Assembly: GCA_017631135.1 (NCBI GenBank)
Contig: JAGBTW010000070.1
Span: 1 to 21,764, forward strand
DNA: 21,764 bases
Origin: Alistipes sp.
GTDB taxonomy: Bacteria; Bacteroidota; Bacteroidia; Bacteroidales; Rikenellaceae
Reading direction: 5' to 3'
Each line of letters opens with the position of its first letter. The first letter of the stretch is position 1. The notes beneath the pieces were generated by a model. That model made no database searches, was not told where the DNA came from, and saw nothing but the letters and a program-made list of their open reading frames with translations. Both the position numbers and the translations under genes were made by a program. Shown here piece after piece: positions 7,357-16,083 of this stretch.

Positions 7357-7869
7357 ATGACAAAGCACCAAGAGACAATATACGAGGAGGATCCCACGAC
7401 AACGCAACAACATCGCACCATGCGAAGCCGCATAAACCGCGAGGTTGTGATACTCAAGAGCGATGACGACGAGATTGAGGAGGTCGATAACATCTACAAC
7501 GAGCCAATCGTAGAGGAGGAAGATGATGAGTTGAACGAGGAACACGCAGCCGTCAAGCGCGACAAGAGCCTCTTGCAGCATATCTTCACTGGCTCGTTGC
7601 TCACCGATGGCACTGTGCCCTACTACCGCTACTTCATCGCCATTGCCGTGATGTGTTTCTTAAGTATCTTCCTCACGTTCCTATCCCTGAACACGGGACA
7701 TGAGTATCGTCGCAAGGAGCGCCTCGCAACCATGCTCCACGAGCGTTCGGTAGTCAAGGAGGAGCAGCGCTATGGTCTCTCGTCAAAGAGTGCCATCACA
7801 ACACGCCTTAAGGAGCACAATATCGAGCTTGTCGACCTATCGAAAAAGAGTCGACTAATTGAGAGATAG
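7357..7869 (+). CDS. ftsL: FtsL-like division protein (Bacteroidota type)
   Basis: This 170-residue bitopic membrane protein is in the position of ftsL between rsmH and ftsI. It has a long cytoplasmic N-terminal part rich in acidic residues (about 36-62), one membrane segment (about 92-111, YFIAIAVMCFLSIFLTFLSL), and a short periplasmic coiled-coil-like tail (112-170). That topology suits FtsL, which with FtsB and FtsQ activates the FtsW-FtsI pair at the septum. Primary sequence is poorly conserved in this family, so the call rests mainly on topology and gene order. The N-terminal tail is longer than in E. coli FtsL (121 residues in total); I believe long tails are common in Bacteroidota. Its stop lies 7 nt before the preferred ftsI start. 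Confidence 0.82.
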   Translation: MTKHQETIYEEDPTTTQQHRTMRSRINREVVILKSDDDEIEEVDNIYNEPIVEEEDDELNEEHAAVKRDKSLLQHIFTGSLLTDGTVPYYRYFIAIAVMCFLSIFLTFLSLNTGHEYRRKERLATMLHERSVVKEEQRYGLSSKSAITTRLKEHNIELVDLSKKSRLIER

Positions 7870-7876
7870 AGATATT

Positions 7877-10192
7877 ATGAGTACAAAACGAGGAGATAAC
7901 AGCAAAAAAAGGAGTACCGCACATGTACACAAACGCGATGTAGTGTCACGAGTGCGATACCTCTACATTGCACTCATGCTTGTGGGTGTACTTATAACGC
8001 TACGCATCCTGTGGGTGCAGTTGGTAAGCCCCGCCGTAAGGCACAACGCCAACATATTGGTTGAGGATGTATTCCGCACCAAGGAGATTGATGCGCACCG
8101 CGGCGCTATCCTTACGCACGATGGCGAGCCCTTGGCAATATCGAGCCTACGCTACAATGTTGAGATGGACTTCGCCTCGGAGGGTATTCGCAAGGCGGCA
8201 GACGACACATATCGCAAAAATGCCGATTCGCTATCGAAGCTCTTGGCCCTGCACTTCACATCAGAGGATGCCGAGACACATGGCTACAAGCATATCACCG
8301 AGGAGGGCTACCGTAAGATACTTCACGAGCAGCGCTCCATTGGTCGCAACCGCTCCTACAAGCTCTTTCCGCGCCTTGTGACCATCGACGAGTGGAACAC
8401 ACTGCGCAACTACCCCATCCTCAATGGCAACCTCGGCTATGTCTACTATGCACGCTCCGAGGAGAAGCGCCTCTATCCCTTGGGTGACTTGGCGCGCCAG
8501 GTCATAGGTCGCCACACTTCGTTGCGCGACGAGAACAAGAAGGAGATTAAGGGCAAGGGCATCGAGTACTTCTACAACAAGCAGCTTCAAGGCAGTAAGG
8601 GTAAAACAAAGGAGCAGTGGATTGCCCACGGCTTCTGGACACGCATCGAGGACCCCGACAATAGACTTCCCGAGGATGGTTGCAACATCATCACCACCAT
8701 CGATGCGGGCATACAGCGTGCAGCTGACGAGGCACTTAAGGAGGTACTCCGCCAGCAGAACGCCTCGTTTGGTGTCGCCATAGTCATGGAGGTCGAGACG
8801 GGCAACATCCTTGCGATGGTGAACCTCGGCTCGGGTGCAGAGCGCGGTGTGGAGTATAGCGAGCGTGTGGAGAACCACGCTCTGCGCAGCAGAATGATGC
8901 CCGGTTCGACAATGAAGCTCGCAACGGCGATGGCACTGCTCGAGATTGGAGGCTACAACCTCGACACGAAGGTCGACACCGAGCACTCGCGCCCTGGTCG
9001 CAGCGTCAAGATTGGCAACGCCTGGGTTCAGGATACGCACGACGCGGGCGAAGGTACGCCCGATGGTCGCGTGACACTCGTAGATGCCTTTGCACACTCC
9101 TCGAACGTATACTTTGCCAAGGCTGTGTACGAGCGCTTCAAGGATAAGCCCTCGGAGTATACCAACTTCTTGGCGGGTCTGCGCTTCAACGACTATGTTG
9201 GCATGGAGGCGTATGGCGAGGAGCGCGCTAAAATGTTAATGGCTGGCACTCCCGAGTGGAACGTCAACGGTAGTACCTCGACACGTCTACCACGCTTGGC
9301 ATACGGTTACGAGATAGATATGCCGCCCATACACATGATAACCTTCTTCAATGGCGTGGCTAACGAGGGTCGCATGGTTGCACCCCGCCTTGTTGACCGC
9401 ATAGAGCGCGATGGCGAGGTTATAGAGCGCATGCCAACGGTGACACTCATACCCCAGATGTGCTCGAAGCGCACGCTGCGACTCCTTGACAGTTGTCTTG
9501 TTGCTGCCTCAAAGCGCACATCGGGCAAGTTTAACTCGCTTCCCACAACCTTTGGTTGCAAGACAGGTACTGCACAGATGTGGTCAACATTCACGACGCA
9601 CGGAACACTTGACCACAAGGCTATGGAGAATGGACTCAATGCCAAAGATGAGATGTACTATGGCTCTATCATCTGTACCATGCCCGCCGATAAGCCCAAG
9701 TACACCGTCTTGGTGGGTGTGTGCAAGCAGAAGATGTTTGGTGGCGACCCCTACTACGGCATCCTCATGGCTGGTCCTGTGGCAAACAACATCATGGGAT
9801 ATATCTACGCCAACGACCACTCGCTTCATGCACATATAGAGAAGCCCGAGACACCCTACAGCCCCACGAAGATTAAGGCGGGCAATAGTGGCGATGTGGT
9901 GGAGGTGAGCCGCAAGTTAAGCGCAAAACACTCTAACAACACAGAGAAAAAGGCGTATAGTCGCGCCTCGATAGATAGCGACGGCAAGAGCACCGTAACA
10001 GGCATCGACATCACAACAGGCAAGGTGCCCGATGTACGAGGCATGGGACTCTCCGACGCGCTATACCTGTTGGAATCTGTGGGCATGGAGGTTTCGCACA
10101 GCGGCTATGGCTCGGTGCGCACACAGAGCATCGAGGCGGGCACACCTCTTAAGAGCAGTAACCTCAAAATAGAATTAACACTCAAGCCATAA
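7877..10192 (+). CDS. ftsI: Septal class B penicillin-binding protein (FtsI/PBP3) with PASTA domain
   Basis: This 771-residue peptidoglycan transpeptidase cross-links septal wall and works with the FtsW glycosyltransferase. After a basic N-terminal tail there is one membrane anchor (about 27-50), then the dimerisation/pedestal region (starting near RGAILTHDGEPLAIS, 75-89), then the transpeptidase domain. Catalytic motifs are S344-T-M-K347 in PGSTMK, S408-S-N410, and K562-T-G in CKTGTAQ. A single PASTA domain fills the C-terminus (about 716-771, KVPDVRGMGLSDALYLL). A TTG at 7859 would extend the frame by six residues into ftsL; the ATG at 7877, preceded by an AGA-rich leader and clear of ftsL, is more plausible. 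It is 41 nt upstream of murE in the same operon. All catalytic residues are present. Confidence 0.96.
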   Translation: MSTKRGDNSKKRSTAHVHKRDVVSRVRYLYIALMLVGVLITLRILWVQLVSPAVRHNANILVEDVFRTKEIDAHRGAILTHDGEPLAISSLRYNVEMDFASEGIRKAADDTYRKNADSLSKLLALHFTSEDAETHGYKHITEEGYRKILHEQRSIGRNRSYKLFPRLVTIDEWNTLRNYPILNGNLGYVYYARSEEKRLYPLGDLARQVIGRHTSLRDENKKEIKGKGIEYFYNKQLQGSKGKTKEQWIAHGFWTRIEDPDNRLPEDGCNIITTIDAGIQRAADEALKEVLRQQNASFGVAIVMEVETGNILAMVNLGSGAERGVEYSERVENHALRSRMMPGSTMKLATAMALLEIGGYNLDTKVDTEHSRPGRSVKIGNAWVQDTHDAGEGTPDGRVTLVDAFAHSSNVYFAKAVYERFKDKPSEYTNFLAGLRFNDYVGMEAYGEERAKMLMAGTPEWNVNGSTSTRLPRLAYGYEIDMPPIHMITFFNGVANEGRMVAPRLVDRIERDGEVIERMPTVTLIPQMCSKRTLRLLDSCLVAASKRTSGKFNSLPTTFGCKTGTAQMWSTFTTHGTLDHKAMENGLNAKDEMYYGSIICTMPADKPKYTVLVGVCKQKMFGGDPYYGILMAGPVANNIMGYIYANDHSLHAHIEKPETPYSPTKIKAGNSGDVVEVSRKLSAKHSNNTEKKAYSRASIDSDGKSTVTGIDITTGKVPDVRGMGLSDALYLLESVGMEVSHSGYGSVRTQSIEAGTPLKSSNLKIELTLKP

Positions 10193-10233
10193 AACAAAAT
10201 AGCGAGTAAGAGCCTCGCACGAGATACAAAGAA

Positions 10234-11697
10234 ATGAAGAGATTACACGACTTGCTCGACGATGTTCGAGCGTTAGAGATAGTGGGTGGCAACCCCACCA
10301 TTGCGGCATTGGAGTACGACTCACGCCGCGTTGAAGCAGGCTGTTGCTTCTTTGCCGTTGTGGGCACAGCGAGCGATGGTCACGACTACATACCTTCGGC
10401 CATAGAGCGTGGTGCTGTAGTTGTCGTATGTGAGCACCTCCCCGCAGAGGTTAACGAGGCGGTAGCATACGTTGTTGTCGAGGATACGAATGTGGCTATG
10501 GCAGCCATGGCGGCAGCCTTCTATGACCACCCCACCGCGGAGCTTCGCCTTGTGGGTGTTACGGGCACAAATGGCAAGACAACAACAGCGACACTCCTCT
10601 ACGATATGTTCATGGCGATGGGCTACAAGGCGGGACTCATATCTACGGTCATCTACCGTATAGGTCAGCGCAGCATAGCCTCGACACACACCACACCCGA
10701 CGCCATACGCCTCAACGCCATGATGCGCGAGATGGTCGACGAGGGTTGCGACTACTGCTTCATGGAGGTGTCGTCACACGCTGCGGCACAGCACCGCATC
10801 GCGAACCTCCACTTCGCGGGTGCGCTCTTTACGAACCTCACACACGACCACCTCGACTACCACGGCACATACAAGGAGTATATACGCGCCAAGAAGTCGT
10901 TCTTCGACAACTTGAGCCCCGAGGCATGGGCGGTGGTGAACATCGACGACCGCAATGGCGAGGTTATGTTGCAGAACTGCAAGGCACGCAGCTATCGCCT
11001 GTCGTTGCGCTCGATGGCGGACTTCCGCACCAAGATTGTTGAGATGATGCCCGACGGCATGCAGCTCATCATCGATGGCAAGGAGGTGTGGGTGAAGTTC
11101 ACAGGCAGATTTAACGCCTATAACCTCACCACCGTATATGCTGCAGCAACGCTCCTTGGCATCGACCCAATAGAGGTACTCACCACCCTATCGATGCTCC
11201 ACCCCGTTGCGGGTCGCTTCGAGACCATAACTGCCGAGGACCGCACGATGGCCATTGTCGACTACGCCCACACACCCGACGCATTGGAGAATGTGTTGCA
11301 GACCATCGAGGAGATACGCACCGAGGGTCAGCGCCTTATCGTGGTATGTGGCTGTGGTGGCGACAGAGACAAGACCAAGCGCCCCGAGATGGCAAAGATT
11401 GCCGTTGAGCATGCCACAACAGCGATATTCACCTCCGACAACCCACGCACCGAGAGTCCCGAGGCCATCCTCGACGATATGGTTGCGGGCGTTGCGTTGG
11501 CTACGAACTATCTGCGCATCAGCGACCGTCGTGAGGCGATACGCACAGCCACAATGCTTGCCAAGGCTGGCGACATCATACTCATCGCCGGTAAGGGACA
11601 CGAGGACTATCAAATTATTGGCACTACGAAGCACCACTTCGACGACCGCGAGGAGGTGCGCAAAGCATTTGAGACAACACACAACACGACAATTTAA
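10234..11697 (+). CDS. murE: UDP-MurNAc-L-Ala-D-Glu:meso-diaminopimelate ligase MurE
   Basis: This 487-residue cytoplasmic ATP-dependent ligase adds the third peptide residue to the peptidoglycan precursor. Domain 1 binds the UDP part (LEYDSRRVEAGCCFFAV, 26-42). Domain 2 carries the P-loop GTNGKTTT (111-118), the THTTPD motif (151-156) and Lys220 in IRAKKS, the expected carbamylated lysine. Domain 3 carries DNPR (402-405), which marks meso-diaminopimelate specificity rather than lysine. That is consistent with a Gram-negative Bacteroidota wall. The length matches the family and nothing is missing. MurF, which normally follows MurE in many dcw clusters, is not here, as is usual for this phylum; mraY follows after 13 nt. 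Confidence 0.97.
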   Translation: MKRLHDLLDDVRALEIVGGNPTIAALEYDSRRVEAGCCFFAVVGTASDGHDYIPSAIERGAVVVVCEHLPAEVNEAVAYVVVEDTNVAMAAMAAAFYDHPTAELRLVGVTGTNGKTTTATLLYDMFMAMGYKAGLISTVIYRIGQRSIASTHTTPDAIRLNAMMREMVDEGCDYCFMEVSSHAAAQHRIANLHFAGALFTNLTHDHLDYHGTYKEYIRAKKSFFDNLSPEAWAVVNIDDRNGEVMLQNCKARSYRLSLRSMADFRTKIVEMMPDGMQLIIDGKEVWVKFTGRFNAYNLTTVYAAATLLGIDPIEVLTTLSMLHPVAGRFETITAEDRTMAIVDYAHTPDALENVLQTIEEIRTEGQRLIVVCGCGGDRDKTKRPEMAKIAVEHATTAIFTSDNPRTESPEAILDDMVAGVALATNYLRISDRREAIRTATMLAKAGDIILIAGKGHEDYQIIGTTKHHFDDREEVRKAFETTHNTTI

Positions 11698-11710
11698 CAC
11701 CATAACATAG

Positions 11711-12958
11711 ATGATATACGAACTCTTTTCATACCTCAATAAACACACCGACCTGCCAGGTATGCGTGTCGGTGAATACCTCTCATTTCGTGCTGGCGCG
11801 GCGGTCATCGTGTCGCTGCTCATAGCCATTGTCTTTGGTAAGCACATCATACGCATACTTCGTCGCAAGCAGATTGGCGAGGATATTCGCGACCTTGGAC
11901 TCGAGGGTCAGCTACAAAAGAAGGGTACACCAACCATGGGTGGCATCATCATTATCATGGCGGTGCTCATCCCCGTGCTGCTCTTTGGCGACCTGTCGAA
12001 CATCTACATCCAACTGATGCTCATATCTACCGTATGGCTCGGCTTCATCGGTGGTCTCGACGACTACATCAAGGTCTTTCGCCACAACAAAGAGGGTCTC
12101 AAAGGTCGCTTCAAGGTCTTTGGTCAGGTGGGCTTGGGCATCATCGTCGGCACAACTATGTGGCTCTCGAGCGACATCGTAATCTACGAGAAGGAGTTCG
12201 AGACAAAGCGCTACGATGTTGTCGATACACAAACAGGCAAGGTGGTAGATACAATCGAGGAGAGGAACGTGGTAAGCACCACGCCCGTAAAAACCACCAA
12301 GACATCTATCCCATTCCTCAAGGATACGGCACTCGACTATAAGGATATAACAGGTGGTCACGACACCCTCGCATGGCTGATCTACATCGTCGTGGCGATA
12401 TTCGTAATCACAGCGGTGTCGAATGGTGCAAACCTCACCGATGGCATCGATGGTCTGCTCACGGGAGTATCGGTGCCCATAGTCATGGTGCTCGGTATGT
12501 TGGCATACCTCTCGGGTCACATCATCTATTCGGACTACCTCAACATCATGTATATCCCCGACAGCGGCGAGCTATTAATCTTCGCTACAGCATTTGCAGG
12601 TGCGCTGGTTGGATTCTTGTGGTACAACTCCTTCCCCGCACAGATATTCATGGGCGACACAGGCTCGTTGACCATTGGTGGTATCTTCGCCGTATTTGCA
12701 CTATGCTTGCGCAAGGAGCTGCTCCTACCTTTGCTGTGCGGCGTGTTCCTTGTCGAGTCACTCTCGGTGATGCTGCAGGTGGGCTACTTCAAATATACCA
12801 AGCGTAAGTATGGCGAGGGACGACGCATACTTCTTATGTCTCCCATTCACCACCACTACCAGAAGATGGGACTCTTCGAGACCAAGATTATGATGCGCTT
12901 CTTCATCATGTCACTCCTCTTGGCAGCCCTCACGCTCGTAACATTAAAAATTCAGTAA
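11711..12958 (+). CDS. mraY: Phospho-MurNAc-pentapeptide translocase MraY
   Basis: This 415-residue polytopic inner-membrane enzyme moves phospho-MurNAc-pentapeptide onto undecaprenyl phosphate to form lipid I. Conserved cytoplasmic motifs are all present: GTPTMGG (72-78), DDYIKV (117-122), SNGANLTDGIDGL (237-249), the GDTGS motif (315-319) and the histidine cluster SPIHHHYQKMG (377-387). About ten hydrophobic segments can be counted. It is some 55 residues longer than E. coli MraY because of a hydrophilic insertion at about 158-212 (YEKEFETKRYDVV through to LDYKDITGG), placed between membrane segments. I recall such an insertion as typical of Bacteroidota MraY. It lies between murE (13 nt) and murD (11 nt). 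Confidence 0.97.
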   Translation: MIYELFSYLNKHTDLPGMRVGEYLSFRAGAAVIVSLLIAIVFGKHIIRILRRKQIGEDIRDLGLEGQLQKKGTPTMGGIIIIMAVLIPVLLFGDLSNIYIQLMLISTVWLGFIGGLDDYIKVFRHNKEGLKGRFKVFGQVGLGIIVGTTMWLSSDIVIYEKEFETKRYDVVDTQTGKVVDTIEERNVVSTTPVKTTKTSIPFLKDTALDYKDITGGHDTLAWLIYIVVAIFVITAVSNGANLTDGIDGLLTGVSVPIVMVLGMLAYLSGHIIYSDYLNIMYIPDSGELLIFATAFAGALVGFLWYNSFPAQIFMGDTGSLTIGGIFAVFALCLRKELLLPLLCGVFLVESLSVMLQVGYFKYTKRKYGEGRRILLMSPIHHHYQKMGLFETKIMMRFFIMSLLLAALTLVTLKIQ

Positions 12959-12969
12959 ACGCAAAATAT

Positions 12970-14334
12970 ATGAAACGTAAAATAGTAGTTTTGGGTGGTG
13001 GTATTTCGGGCTACGGCTCCGCTATCCTCGCCAAGAAGAAGGGTTTTAATGTCTTTCTCTCGGACATGGGTAAGATAGCTCCGAAGTTCCGTGAGCGCCT
13101 CGATGAGTGGGGCGTGGAGTACGAAGAGGGACAGCACACCGAGGAGCGCATCCTCGATGCCAACGAGGTGATTAAGTCGCCCGGCATCCCCGACACAGCA
13201 CCCATGGTCGTAAAGATTCGCGAGCGCGGCATACCCGTAATCTCGGAGATTGAGTTCGCAGGACGCTACAAGGGTGTGGCAAAGACAATCTGCATCACAG
13301 GCTCAAACGGCAAGACTACAACCACGTCGCTCATCTTCAAAATCATGAGCGATGCGGGTCGCAAGGTCTCTTTGGGCGGTAACATCGGCGAGAGCTTCGC
13401 CTACTCCGTAGCTACGGACAAGTACTTCTGGCACGTCTTGGAGCTCAGCTCGTTCCAGCTCGACGGATGCTATAAATTCAAGGCCGACATCGGTGTATTG
13501 ACCAACATCACGCCCGACCACCTCGACCGCTACGACTATAAATTGGAGAACTACGCTCGCTCGAAGATGCGCATCACGCAAAATCAGGGTGCTTCGGACT
13601 ACTTCATCTACTCGGCTGACGACGACCAAACAAACAACATGCTCGCCGAGATGGATGACTCGTTGCGCGCACGCCAGCTCCCCTTTGCCATCAACACAGC
13701 CATTGCCAGTGGCGATGGTGATGCTATACTCGAGGGTCACACCTTCACCGCTACCGTAGGCAAGAAGTCGGTGACCATCGACACACGCAAGATGCAGATT
13801 GAGGGCATGCACAACATCTACAACGCCATGTCGGCAGCCCTCGCGACACTCGCTGCGGGCATCGAACCCAAGAGCATCAAGCGCTCAATATACGACTTCT
13901 CGCCCGTTGAGCACCGCCTCGAGCCCGCAGGCACAAAGAACGACATACAGTGGGTCAACGACTCGAAGGCAACAAACGTAGACTCGGTGTGGTATGCACT
14001 CGAGAGCATGAAGCGCCCAACGGTGTGGATAGCTGGAGGCACAGACAAGGGCAACGACTACACCCCCATCAAGGAGTTTGCACGCCGCAAGGTAAAGGCG
14101 CTCATCTGCATGGGTGTGGACAACGCAAAACTTGTGCGCGAGTTCCAGGGCGTAGTGCCCACAATACGCGACTGCCACACCTTCGAGGAGGCAATGGCTG
14201 CAGCAAAGGAGATAGCCTCGGAGGGTGACACCGTATTGCTATCGCCCGCATGTGCAAGCTTCGACCTCTTCCGTAACTACGAGGAGCGCGGACGCTTGTT
14301 CAAGGAGTGGGTAAAGGAGAATGTATTAAAGTAG
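12970..14334 (+). CDS. murD: UDP-N-acetylmuramoyl-L-alanine:D-glutamate ligase MurD
   Basis: This 454-residue cytoplasmic Mur ligase adds D-glutamate to UDP-MurNAc-L-Ala. The N-terminal Rossmann-like domain starts KRKIVVLGGGISGYGSA (2-18) and contains the KSPGIP motif (69-74). The central domain has the P-loop GSNGKTTT (111-118), the LELSSFQLD segment typical of MurD (157-165), and Lys199 in YARSKMRI, in the place of the carbamylated lysine. The C-terminal domain has NDSKATN (330-336), AGGTDKGNDY, and the SPACASFDLFRNYEERGRLF block close to the end, which is diagnostic for MurD. The length and order are normal. It is 11 nt after mraY and 10 nt before ftsW, so these genes are cotranscribed. 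Confidence 0.97.
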   Translation: MKRKIVVLGGGISGYGSAILAKKKGFNVFLSDMGKIAPKFRERLDEWGVEYEEGQHTEERILDANEVIKSPGIPDTAPMVVKIRERGIPVISEIEFAGRYKGVAKTICITGSNGKTTTTSLIFKIMSDAGRKVSLGGNIGESFAYSVATDKYFWHVLELSSFQLDGCYKFKADIGVLTNITPDHLDRYDYKLENYARSKMRITQNQGASDYFIYSADDDQTNNMLAEMDDSLRARQLPFAINTAIASGDGDAILEGHTFTATVGKKSVTIDTRKMQIEGMHNIYNAMSAALATLAAGIEPKSIKRSIYDFSPVEHRLEPAGTKNDIQWVNDSKATNVDSVWYALESMKRPTVWIAGGTDKGNDYTPIKEFARRKVKALICMGVDNAKLVREFQGVVPTIRDCHTFEEAMAAAKEIASEGDTVLLSPACASFDLFRNYEERGRLFKEWVKENVLK

Positions 14335-14344
14335 AGCATTATAG

Positions 14345-15631
14345 ATGGCTGCAAAGAGTAATAAAGAGCATAACATAAGCCCGAGTGAGCTTCTCGAGGG
14401 TCGTAGTCGCTTCTTCGAGGGTGACCGCACGCTGTGGATAATATTCGCAGTGCTCATCGTCATATCGATACTTGTCGTCTACTCCTCAACAGCAAAGATG
14501 GCATACGACATCACATCGGACCTCTCCACTGCCGACTCACTGCGTCAGCAGATTATGTTGGTGGTCATCGCTACGATCATCGTTGTTGTCTTCCACAAGA
14601 TAAACTACACCGTAATACGCTTTCTAACGCCCGCAGCCTTCTACTTCTTCGTGGCACTTACCGTCGCCACCTACTTCATCGGTAGCACAACAAATGGCGC
14701 GGCGCGCTGGATACCCATTGGTCCATTCCAGTTCCAGCCCTCAGAGGCGCTCAAGGTCTTTACGATACTCATGCTTGCACGACGCATGGAGACGCGCCAG
14801 CACGACATCGACAAGATAAACATACTACCCACGTCGTGGCGCATCAACGACCCAAAGCAGAAGCGCATACTCAAGGAGAACACCCTGCCACTCATAGGAC
14901 CTATAATCCTGGCTTGTGGCGTCATCCTCCCTGCGCACACCTCCTCGGCAGTCATCATCTTCGCCGCCTCGGTGCTCATGCTCTTCATTGGGCGTGTATC
15001 CATGCGCGAGATTATCAAGTTCCTTGTCGTAACAAGCGCCGTGGGTGTCCTTGGCATCACCGCCATGGCTGTTGCCGACGTAGGTCGTGGCGACACGGCT
15101 GGAGGGCGCTTCTCGCAGTGGGCAAACACTTGGATCTCGGATGGCAGACACAATGCCGTCTATGAGTTCTCGGATACCGAGCGCGCCATGATTGCGATAC
15201 ACGAGGGAGGACTCTTTGGCAAGGGCGCGGGACATAGCGCCTCGCGCGCAGCCATCATACACCCCGAGAGTGACTACGCCTACTCGTTCTTCACCTCGGA
15301 GTATGGTCTTGTGGCAGCCATAATACTCATGCTTCTATACCTGTGGATAACATTCCGCGCTATAGAGATATGCAAGCGATGCACCAAGGCATTCCCCACG
15401 CTTATCACTGCGGGTCTGGGACTGCTCATAACATGTCAGGCGCTGCTACACATACTCGTGCAAGTGAACATACTTCCCGAGACGGGACAAAACCTGCCGC
15501 TCATATCGCGCGGAGGCTCGTCGCTGATTATCACAGCCTTTGCCTTTGCACTGATACTCGGCGTTAGTCGCACCAACGACCTGCGCGACAGCAAACAACC
15601 AACCAAAGCAACAACAACGGAGAATGAGTGA
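14345..15631 (+). CDS. ftsW: Septal SEDS peptidoglycan glycosyltransferase FtsW
   Basis: This 428-residue polytopic membrane protein of the SEDS family polymerises lipid II at the division site together with FtsI. A cytoplasmic tail of about 30 residues precedes some ten membrane segments. Family motifs include NGAARWIPIGPFQFQPSEALK (117-137), FGKGAGHS (291-298), HPESDYAYSFF (306-316) in which Asp310 is in the place of the catalytic aspartate, and NLPLISRGGSSLI (383-395). Position next to murD and behind ftsI in a division cluster argues for FtsW rather than RodA. Its TGA stop (15629-15631) overlaps the hslR start by 8 nt, so translation of the two is probably coupled. murG and murC, which commonly follow ftsW, are replaced by hslR and leuS. 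Confidence 0.95.
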   Translation: MAAKSNKEHNISPSELLEGRSRFFEGDRTLWIIFAVLIVISILVVYSSTAKMAYDITSDLSTADSLRQQIMLVVIATIIVVVFHKINYTVIRFLTPAAFYFFVALTVATYFIGSTTNGAARWIPIGPFQFQPSEALKVFTILMLARRMETRQHDIDKINILPTSWRINDPKQKRILKENTLPLIGPIILACGVILPAHTSSAVIIFAASVLMLFIGRVSMREIIKFLVVTSAVGVLGITAMAVADVGRGDTAGGRFSQWANTWISDGRHNAVYEFSDTERAMIAIHEGGLFGKGAGHSASRAAIIHPESDYAYSFFTSEYGLVAAIILMLLYLWITFRAIEICKRCTKAFPTLITAGLGLLITCQALLHILVQVNILPETGQNLPLISRGGSSLIITAFAFALILGVSRTNDLRDSKQPTKATTTENE

Positions 15632-16040
15632 CGTAATAAGATTAGATAAGTATCTATGGGCTGTGCGTGTGTTTAAGACGCGCAGCGATGCCGCAGATGC
15701 AATACGCCAAAACCGCGTATTGGTTAACGACGCCTACGCCAAGCCCTCGCGCGAGGTCAAGGTAGGCGACATGATATCGGTGCGTCGCGAGCGCGTGCAC
15801 TACAGCTATAAGGTTCTCGACCTTGTCTCGAGCCGCCAGCCAGCCAAGAACGTGCCCATGTATTGCCTCAACTGCACACCACAGGAGGAGCTCGACAAGC
15901 TCAACGTGCCCCATGAGACAATCTTCGTGTTCCGCGAGCGCGGCATGGGTCGCCCCACGAAGAAGGATAGGCGCAACATCGATGCCCTTATGGATGGCTT
16001 CTTCTATGACGATGGCGACGACATGGATGATGAAGATTAA
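15624..16040 (+). CDS. hslR: S4-domain RNA-binding protein, Hsp15/HslR-like
   Basis: This small 138-residue protein has an N-terminal S4 RNA-binding fold (about 5-65): IRLDKYLWAVRVFKTRSDAADA, then VLVNDAYAKPSREVKVGDMISV. E. coli Hsp15 binds 50S subunits carrying stalled peptidyl-tRNA and helps recycle them; a similar ribosome-rescue role is inferred here. The C-terminal half keeps the basic GRPTKKDRR segment seen in Hsp15 relatives and ends in a very acidic tail (DDGDDMDDED). Its ATG lies within the end of ftsW (8 nt overlap), indicating translational coupling, and leuS follows after 43 nt. The assignment to the HslR group is good; a specific target is not shown. Confidence 0.85.
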   Translation: MSDVIRLDKYLWAVRVFKTRSDAADAIRQNRVLVNDAYAKPSREVKVGDMISVRRERVHYSYKVLDLVSSRQPAKNVPMYCLNCTPQEELDKLNVPHETIFVFRERGMGRPTKKDRRNIDALMDGFFYDDGDDMDDED

Positions 16041-16083
16041 CAGACAAACGAAATAATAACAACAAATTAAAATATAACGATTT

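Noticed and set aside
7859..7876. TTG start extending ftsI into ftsL
   Set aside because: The ATG at 7877 clears the ftsL stop, and the six extra residues add nothing to the protein.
8261..9097. 278-codon minus-strand open frame inside ftsI
   Set aside because: It is an antisense shadow of ftsI; the translation has no recognisable domain and there is no promoter or leader for it.
11188..11868. 226-codon minus-strand open frame across murE and mraY
   Set aside because: It is antisense to two genes with full catalytic motifs and has no family resemblance.
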